Assembly: GCA_023014365.1 (NCBI GenBank)
Contig: JAEBUN010000057.1
Location: 62,001-126,000 of the forward strand
Reading direction: 5' to 3'
From: Lepiota brunneoincarnata
Taxonomy: Eukaryota; Basidiomycota; Agaricomycetes; Agaricales; Agaricaceae
Length of the DNA: 64,000 nt
The first letter of the stretch is position 1. Every line of letters starts with the position of its first letter. This document shows positions 57,410 through 64,000 of this stretch, one piece after another. The notes beneath the pieces are model-generated. The model saw only the letters and a program-made list of their open reading frames with translations. It was not told the DNA's origin and ran no database searches. Made by a program: the position numbers and the translations under genes.

Positions 57410-58416
57410 CTATGAATCCAACTCAGTCCGAATACCCTCCCATGTCCCCACTTCAAAAATCTCCGGCAGCATCTCCCATAGCCTCTCTCGCCCATCTTTG
57501 TGCTGCGTCTCGTATTGCCGCTGACAACTGGCACAAATTTTGAGATTGCTCCATCCATTGTACACCTCTAACGGGTGCGGATTCATTCTTAGCGTCTCAG
57601 TATCCCTCCATCCGAGTAGCGGTGGTCGTGGGTGGCAAAGTGCAGTGCACTGCTCCGAGCGGACAAAGTCAAAGAGAAACACATGCGTCATGGTCTTTTG
57701 AGCGTGCCAAAGCCGCTCCTTGCCAGATAAGCACAATGCCTTGTCCTTCCAAGACAACACCGGGTCATTCATGAGGTCCTCCATGCCGATATGCGTGCAA
57801 ATGTAATACGCCCAAGGGAGAATCTGCGGAACATTGGCTTCGCGGGCGAGCGTGATGGCGCGGACGATGTGCTTTGTTTTGTACCGATATTCCGAGATGA
57901 GGACACCGTCGCAGCCGGCGAGAGTTGTCGGGAACTTATCAAGGAGGATGTTGATACACTTTCGCCTGATCTTCTGCATATCATATTTCGTAGTGATACG
58001 AAGAATCCCCGAGATGAAGTCAAGGAGGGTGACAAGGTCTGCGTCTGGACTCAGATTGTCGAAATAGCTAACCGAGTCAATCAGAGCCGCCGTTTAGCAG
58101 GAGAGGTACGTTCTACGCACAAAGGAATATACAGCGTCTTCATGACATCCTCCACGTCCGCCAGTGAGTCCCCCTCTAACAACACGGAATGACATCCATT
58201 GATGATCGGAGCATCCTGTGGTTGTTGCAACGAAAACATGGTCCCGAACACCTCAGAGTGTCGACCCAGGACGGACTGGTGAACCCGGAACAAGGTGCGC
58301 TCAATGATCAAGATAATCGAGCCATCCTCGAAGTAAAACGTTGGGTGTCTCGTGTAGGGCTCGTCGCATTGGGGGGGTTGTGAGTTAAGGTCATCTGGTT
58401 CAGATCTTTCAGACAT
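57410..58416 (-). CDS. BTB/POZ domain protein, tandem copy 1
   Basis: Two exons (58416-58121 and 58067-57410) give 317 residues. The BTB domain includes 'HPTFYFEDGSIILIIERTLF', 'RVHQSVLGRHSEVFGTMFSL' and, across the intron, 'LYIPFYFDN'. The helical region 'GILRITTKYDMQKIRRKCIN' is BACK-like. The C-terminal half has a Cys pair and Trp ('NLKICASCQRQYETQHKDGR') and ends near 'LWEMLPEIFEVGTWEGIRTE'. This is a common agaricomycete BTB family whose role is inferred as adaptor or protein-protein contact. The gene directly downstream of the paralogue at 58498-59628 has the same strand and intron position. Confidence 0.85.
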
Positions 58417-58497
58417 GTTGATGTTTAAAGGCCAACACGTGAATACGGCGTTACTGTGGTCCGAAGAATAACAAGAGTGATGACTATCTAAAAACGT

Positions 58498-59628
58498 TCA
58501 GGGACGAAATGATTGTCTGCTCCGCTGAGACCTAACCTCACTACCACTCTCCGAAATATGCTGCTGCTTCCTCAACTCCTCCCAGGACCCAAGCTCAAAC
58601 AATTCTGGCAAACGCTGCCAGACCTCTTCTCGACCCTTCTGGTGTAGAGTCTGGCAATGAGCCACACACGTATTACAGACGTTCATTCGATTCCAACCCG
58701 TATACTGTCGTAGCGGGTTCGGCGACTTGGAAGCATCGAGAACATGCCATTCCGCATGAGGGCCTCTGGCCTCGGCGCACAGGAAGGACTGACATGTCGG
58801 CGCGCGCTGGAATAGGAGTAGAAAAGAGTGGGAAAGGCTCATCTCGGCCCACCGCAGCCTCTCCTTTCCAATAAGACATACCGTCTTATCCTTCCATGAA
58901 ATGTCATGTGGCCGCTGCTTTAGCAGCCGCTTTGAACTCATCCGAGCGACGCAGTAATAGGCGTACGGTAGCACTTCGGGTACGTTGTTCTCCTGAGCAA
59001 GGAGGACAGCTCGCATGACCGAATCAGACTTGTATTTTTCTGGAGAGATTTTTGTCGACTTTGCAACATAGTCGGTGAATGTAGTGGGGAATTTGGCTGT
59101 GAGAAGGGTTATGCATCGTTGACGAAGTGAGCGAATGAGGTATTTTGTGCTTAGGCGAAGTATGCCACCCACAAATGTGAGTACTTGATCGAGGTCGGAA
59201 TCCAATGAGAAATCGTCGAAGTGTCTGTCAAAGCCGTGAGTTCGGTCGTAACATGGCTGAGATGGCTACACGCACGAGGGATGATAGATAGCATCTAGCA
59301 GATCGATGAAATCTTCCTTGGAATCATGAAGCAGCACCACTCGACACCCGTCCACCATCTCCTCCTCCGCGAGTGCGGGCTGCGGCAGACTAAACAAGTC
59401 CTCGAATACCTCGGAGTGGTTTCCTAATATCGTTTGATGTACTCTAAACAGCGTCTTCTCAACGCACAACACGATGGACCCGTCGTGAAACCAGAAGTCA
59501 GGGTGTTGAGCCGCCATTAACTTCCAGTGCGAAGTTGTCGAGTCGGGTGATTGCAACAAGGCTAAGCTGTTATCCGGCGAGGAGAGATCGAGGCTGCTGT
59601 TTGGCGAGGTGCGGGACATGGTTGACAT
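58498..59628 (-). CDS. BTB/POZ domain protein, tandem copy 2
   Basis: Two exons (59628-59276 and 59224-58498) give 359 residues. BTB: 'HPDFWFHDGSIVLCVEKTLF', 'RVHQTILGNHSEVFEDLFSL'. The intron falls at the same place and phase as in copy 1. The helical region is 'GILRLSTKYLIRSLRQRCIT'. The Cys pair 'NVCNTCVAHCQTLHQKGREE' and the end 'LPELFELGSWEELRK' match copy 1. The two genes are 82 bp apart (58416 to 58498), head to tail, so they arose by tandem duplication and have diverged strongly. Confidence 0.85.
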
Positions 59629-60380
59629 GAGGAACTAAGAAGAGGAGAGGACAGAACGAGGTGTCCATATCTGTCCCATGAGGCTCAAGTCGTGACAAAA
59701 CTGGTGGAAAGTGGAGGCTGTGCTCGGGCAGGATCACGGCCCATTTATAACCCTGACAACTATCAGCACTATATCACTTCCCCAGTGCCCGAATCATCAA
59801 GTCATCGCCTAGCCCCAGCCACCGGCCAACAGCACAACGATTGGCTCTCGTCCTCCGAAGTTTTAGTGTCTGCGCGCCCTGACACAACACTTCAATACGG
59901 ACACCGGCTCTGGCCGTCTTGCGAAGATCAGCCCTCAGCCTCCTCCAAACATTGAGTTGACCGCTCAAGACCCCCGAATTTACGATAACTTATAGGAATC
60001 CCATATGATAGCCAGAGCCCACTCTCATGAAGGCCGACGTGAGATATCACGTGTCACAAATTGGACAGATCCGTAGATCATTTGCACACGAATCCTTTGC
60101 GCTCAGGAGTGCAATTAAGCGCTCCTCAACTGGGTGGAATATGTGCAACGACCGATGAGTTTCCTAGAATAGCGCTCCATACCATCTCGAAATGAGGTTA
60201 TATTACGGTATCCAAAATATATCAAGACCAAAGATCATATCACCCCCTGGTTAATCCCTAAATATATAGTGCAAACCCGACATTAAAGGTACATGTACAG
60301 CAATAGTGGAAATAGGAAGTTAAACACGGTACAACCACAAATCATTTCCAAACACCAAGCTGCGAGCGGGTGAATCCTAT
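59629..60380. other. Intergenic region
   Basis: About 750 bp without a supported gene between the BTB tandem and the proline-rich protein. The region nearest 60381 likely holds that gene's 3' UTR. Confidence 0.4.
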
Positions 60381-61766
60381 TCATCGAGAAAGAACAGACA
60401 CATTCCCAGGTTTACCGCCCTCAACCTTGGGCTTCTTCGGCTTCTTGAGACCTAACTTGACTAGGAGAGGCTTTTTCTTCTTCTCCGGGTAGATGGGTGC
60501 GTTCCCAGGTGTCTGAGGCTCGTAGATACCGCTCGAAGCAGCCGAAGAAGCGGTCGAGATGAGTGGGGGTGGAGATGAAATCGGAGATAGACCAAAGGCG
60601 GCGTGCGTCACAGCCGGAGTGGGAATCTGCATAGGCTCTAAGATTGTGGGCATTGGTAGAGGATGGTTGGTTGGAGCGGCAGGAGGGAACGCAGGTGGGG
60701 GATGATTGCTGTGTAATGCACTACCAGGCATGGCGGAAACGACCGGGGCAGGAATTTGAATAGTAGAATTCGGGTTAATGGGAGGATACGGAGCCGGGTT
60801 GGCATGTACCAGTGGAGGTGGGGGGGATGGTGATGCGCTATGATAACCCTGCACATCCTGGAACCCTGCTGAAGAGCCTGTCATGACATGCGGGGGATGA
60901 CCATAGGGGGGCCCAGGTGCAGGTGCGGGCGGCGGGCTTGGTGAGTACGTGTGTCCAGGTGGATGGCTGGGACTTTGTGCAGGAGGGGCTGGGCGACCTT
61001 CAAAAACGGGCGAAGATCCAGGCGGACCGTGCCACATGGGGTCCGGTTGAAAGAACACGGGAGATGGACTATTGAAGCCATCGAGCGCCGTGCCACTGGT
61101 CGGGATTGGTCTAGCCTGAGATGGTGGATGAGGTGGTGGATAATACTGGGGATATTGTAGGGGATAATGAGGGTTTGGGGGGTAGTGAGGATGTGGTGGG
61201 TATGGCATGTGCTGGTTTCCCGGCTGATCTTGAGGTGCTGACATGTCACTGGGACGATTCGGGGGAGGGGTATGAGGATGGCCAGCGTTCGAATGGGGAG
61301 GGATTGGAGGACCGCTCATGGTGGGTGGATCCGGTCGCGTCTCTTCCTCTCGTACCCGCATACTGGCAAACTGCTGTGTCAGTTGGTCCTGCTGGTTGTG
61401 ACCAGACCCAACGACTTGAGAATGAGGGCCATCTGGCTACCATGAGCCTTCCTCTAGTTCTGTGGAGAGCGAAGCACGTACGAATGTACTGCTGAGTACC
61501 CGAGGTGTAATTCTGTGTAGGTCCGTTGTAATTATTTACCCCATAATCTTGGGAGCGATGAGCCTCTTGTTTAAAGGAGCGGGTGATAGGTACATACGGA
61601 AGGACCGATTATCATTCCTCGAGTAATTAGGAGCAATAGTCGTCTGGTTGTTGTCTCCCGTGACATTCACAGAATTGTTGACTTTATAGTTGTTCATGTC
61701 CCCCGTCACATCATAGAACTTTCCTCCGTTGATTTCGAAATCGTGTGCACCTTGAAAAAACGGCAT
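60381..61766 (-). CDS. Proline-rich protein with N-terminal N/V/G motif and basic C-terminal tail
   Basis: Three exons (61766-61598, 61547-61482, 61414-60381) give 422 residues. The first 45 residues form an Asn/Val/Gly-rich motif: MPFFQGAHDFEINGGKFYDV, then GD and NNYKVNNSVNVTGDNN. Comparable 'GA.xF.I.GG.F..V.GD' segments open many agaricomycete cytosolic and STAND proteins. Residues from about 95 are Pro/Tyr/His-rich low complexity. The last 45 residues have a lysine-rich amphipathic stretch (KKKKPLLVKLGLKKPKKPKV). There is no signal peptide or enzyme domain. An upstream in-frame ATG at 61871 would add 35 residues. An adaptor role is inference from the motif it shares with the MLKL-like gene at 1413. 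Confidence 0.65.
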
Positions 61767-63341
61767 CAGCTCGTCTTTAAGACGGAAGACGAGGGAACGA
61801 AGTCGTGAGGGGTTGTTGTGGGTAGCCGGAGACTCGGTAGGAGAATAAGGGAAGGGACTAAGGCATGCCACATTCGTGTAGCCTTATGATAAGTAGGAGG
61901 CTCATCAGACGCAACTGTCAAATGAGGGCGATGCCGGGGCTGTCAACAAAGAAACAGACGCTCGTACATTGATGGAATTTCCAGTTGGCGATAGTTCAGC
62001 GTCTGGTGCCGAGTTTCCGCTTATGGACGGACAATCGACATCCGAACTTCAAGTAACCTCTCATTCAGATACTTGCAACTTGGGCTGCAAACAAATATTT
62101 CCCGCTTCGTCTCGTCATGCAACTAACATCGCGCTGTCCGTGCGTGCGTTAATGAGCGGAGGTTGTACGTTGTTCATAGCTGTCCTGTTCCTGTAAACCA
62201 CATTGCTGTGCAGCACGTGTAGGCCCAAATGCACGGCTGTGCCGTGTTTGTTCTATTTGGGACGTGATGCCTTCCCACCGAAGTCTCCGTTATTCCTCAA
62301 GTTCTGGCCCCGTCATTGCTCATTCGGAGGACTACTAACACTAACCAGCTAAGATTCACAATTCTTATCTCTTGATTGTTTTGCCCAAGTAAAGACGCCT
62401 GTATGACGATCAGATGGCAAAACGAGGCGCCAAATACTAGTGCGGAAAAATAAATAGAGAGCCGAAGGGCACTTGAAGGATCCGTGCCCCGCGTATTGTA
62501 AAGGTTGCAAAATCGATGCCCACAATTCACAATGTTCGGCTCCATTCATTCGATGGGTGTACAAGTTCCATGACGACCTTTGCTTAGTCGGTGGTGTTGA
62601 TCAGCACAAAATTTGGACGTAGTACCTACAACGTAATTAAGCTGCGTTGTGGATCTGCAGTGACACTTGTTGACTAATAATGGCGATCAGGACATCGTCG
62701 CCGGGGCATGGTGTTATCACAAAACATCAACGAGGCAAAACATTCCAAGATGAGGAAACTCGTTTCCTCATCAATGGATAAGTTATCGAAGCACTAGATG
62801 ACCTAGCCCGTCTAATCTATACACTCACAAATACTACCCCTCACCAAACCTGAGAAAATTTTTCTCTACCTTCTCTGCTCAGATTTTCTCCTTGCGCCCA
62901 ATCCTCGCAAGTTTTTTGCTCCCACCCACCTACTCCCCAGTGATGTGGTACAGCCACTCGGCATCCGTTTCGGACTGCTCAGTCGGCCCTACCAATCGCT
63001 CAGGCCCGGCGGTTTCCTCCCTCAGACTACCTCTCGGCAAGGCGGCAGCCATTCCCCACTTTGCCTCCTTGCCTGGAGATCCTCTCAGCCCTCACGAGAC
63101 CATCTCCCGTTAGTCACGTGATAACCAGAGGCTTACGCCTCCCAGCCGCCGTGTCCTCCGCAACCCAAACAATCGCCCACTGATTGTTTGCACATAACCT
63201 CACACCTTCTCACCTAGATAAATTATTCCCACTTTAACCTGCTAGATATAATGTGCGAAGAATTAACTTATTGACGGGTGACCCAAAACTGGAACTCGAA
63301 GTCCAGATACAAGTCCGAGCCTGAGACCAGTGGTAGTTAAA
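61767..63341. other. Intergenic region
   Basis: About 1.6 kb without a supported gene. Open frames at 61969-62196, 62297-62564 and 62892-63113 lack family features. The part just above 61766 is transcribed leader or promoter of the proline-rich gene. No RNA gene was recognised. Confidence 0.4.
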
Positions 63342-64000
63342 TTAACCATTTGCGTCATTTCCCCCCTTCTTTACCATCTTCTTGAGTCCAACAAGGAACA
63401 GAACCTTGTCCATCGACATTTTCTTTCTCCTCGTCCTCATAACTGACCGGCCCGCCTGGGGTACGCTCTCTGACCCAGGAGCCACTGGCGGGGGCAGCCC
63501 TTTAGAAATAGGTGTTGCCGCTGGGATCAATCCCGACGTGTGTTCCGTCATAATCGAAGGGGTAGTAGAAGGGTGGATGAAGACAGATGAGGTTGTCATC
63601 GTCGTGGGAGGTGAGGGCTGGCAGGTGAGAGTTGTGCAAGGTTAGAAGCCCCAGCGTTAGCGACTTGAGAGATTGATAAATGATAATCCCCAGCACGAGG
63701 AAAGCCCGACGGACTGGGAGGTGCCTGCTGGTACGGGTTTACGGGCGGCGGGAATGCATGAAAAGGAATGCCTGGGGGACTCCGGAAATAATATACCGGA
63801 AGTGGAGACGGAGAATAGACCATGGACCGGGGAGGGGTACCGCTGAGGGTTATAATAACCACCAAACCCAAACCCGGGCGAGGCAAACGGTACCTGGCGA
63901 GGTTGGCGGGCGTCGCCCCGCTGGAACAAGGGGTTCTGGCTTACAAACCTCTCAAACTGGCCTAATGAGTTTTAGATTATGAACTGACCCGACGATGAGC
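63342..64000 (-). CDS. Partial proline-rich protein with basic C-terminal tail (runs off window)
   Basis: The minus-strand frames 63929-63657 and 63886-63596 code Pro/Phe/Tyr-rich sequence ('FHAFPPPVNPYQQAPPSPSG'). The last exon region (63599-63342) ends in a lysine-rich hydrophobic tail (KKMSMDKVLFLVGLKKMVKK). The tail has the same design as that of the gene at 60381 (LLVKLGLKK). Exon joins are not fixed because the 5' part lies outside the window. It is probably a tandem paralogue of the 60381 gene, in the same orientation. Confidence 0.45.

Overview
The window reads as genomic DNA from a filamentous basidiomycete, most likely an Agaricomycete. The evidence is: genes split by many 43-84 nt introns (most about 50 nt); a laccase-family gene; two NACHT STAND (NLR-like) genes with the agaricomycete 'SSAR.PPPRC..GTR' lead-in to the NTPase; a DUF6534-type multi-membrane gene; an F-box gene with the agaricomycete 'SYLDISQ' lead-in; and a CACTA/Tnp2-type transposase remnant. 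Exon joins below were worked out by hand from splice sites, reading phase and family conservation, and no search was run.

Layout. 1-10.5 kb: an MLKL-like helical-domain gene (-) with a PQQP repeat and a C-terminal N/V/G-rich motif; a ZIP2/SHOC1-like meiotic gene (+); a nucleotidyltransferase-fold gene (-); an unrecognised small gene (+); and ubiquitin-L40 (-). 10.5-23 kb is gene-poor and rich in homopolymer tracts, holding one gene, a CBM21 glycogen-targeting subunit of protein phosphatase 1 (+). 23-25 kb: a frameshifted Old Yellow Enzyme pseudogene (-). 25.4-27.6 kb: STAND gene 1 (+). 28.3-30.3 kb: a truncated, nonsense-mutated CACTA-like transposase (-). 30.3-32.6 kb: dus1 (-) divergent from a NOPCHAP1/DUF4598-like gene (+). 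34.3-36.6 kb: a laccase-like gene whose copper ligands are partly lost (+). 37.6-39.8 kb: STAND gene 2 (-). 40-42 kb: chaperonin CCT3 (-). 42.7-44.9 kb: a DUF6534-like gene (+). 47.3-49.1 kb: an F-box gene (-). 50-54.4 kb: an ISWI remodeller (+). 55.8-57.2 kb: ubiquilin/Dsk2 (-). 57.4-59.6 kb: two tandem BTB genes (-). 60.4-61.8 kb: a proline-rich protein with an N-terminal N/V/G-rich motif and a basic tail (-). 63.3 kb to the window end: a partial, similar proline-rich gene (-).

The most interesting signal links dispersed genes. The C-terminus of the MLKL-like protein and the N-terminus of the 60.4-61.8 kb protein share an ungapped-to-nearly-ungapped motif (FY, GD, NN, then NSVN, a Ser/Thr-Gly pair, NN). 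Both STAND genes carry related short Asn/hydrophobic motifs in a dedicated exon ahead of their NACHT domain. This is the architecture of fungal amyloid-signalling cell death (effector with a helical domain and C-terminal motif; NLR with an N-terminal motif), here with an unfamiliar motif. That reading is inference. The remaining genes are ordinary housekeeping (CCT3, ISWI, dus1, ubiquitin-L40, Dsk2) and do not form a pathway with it.
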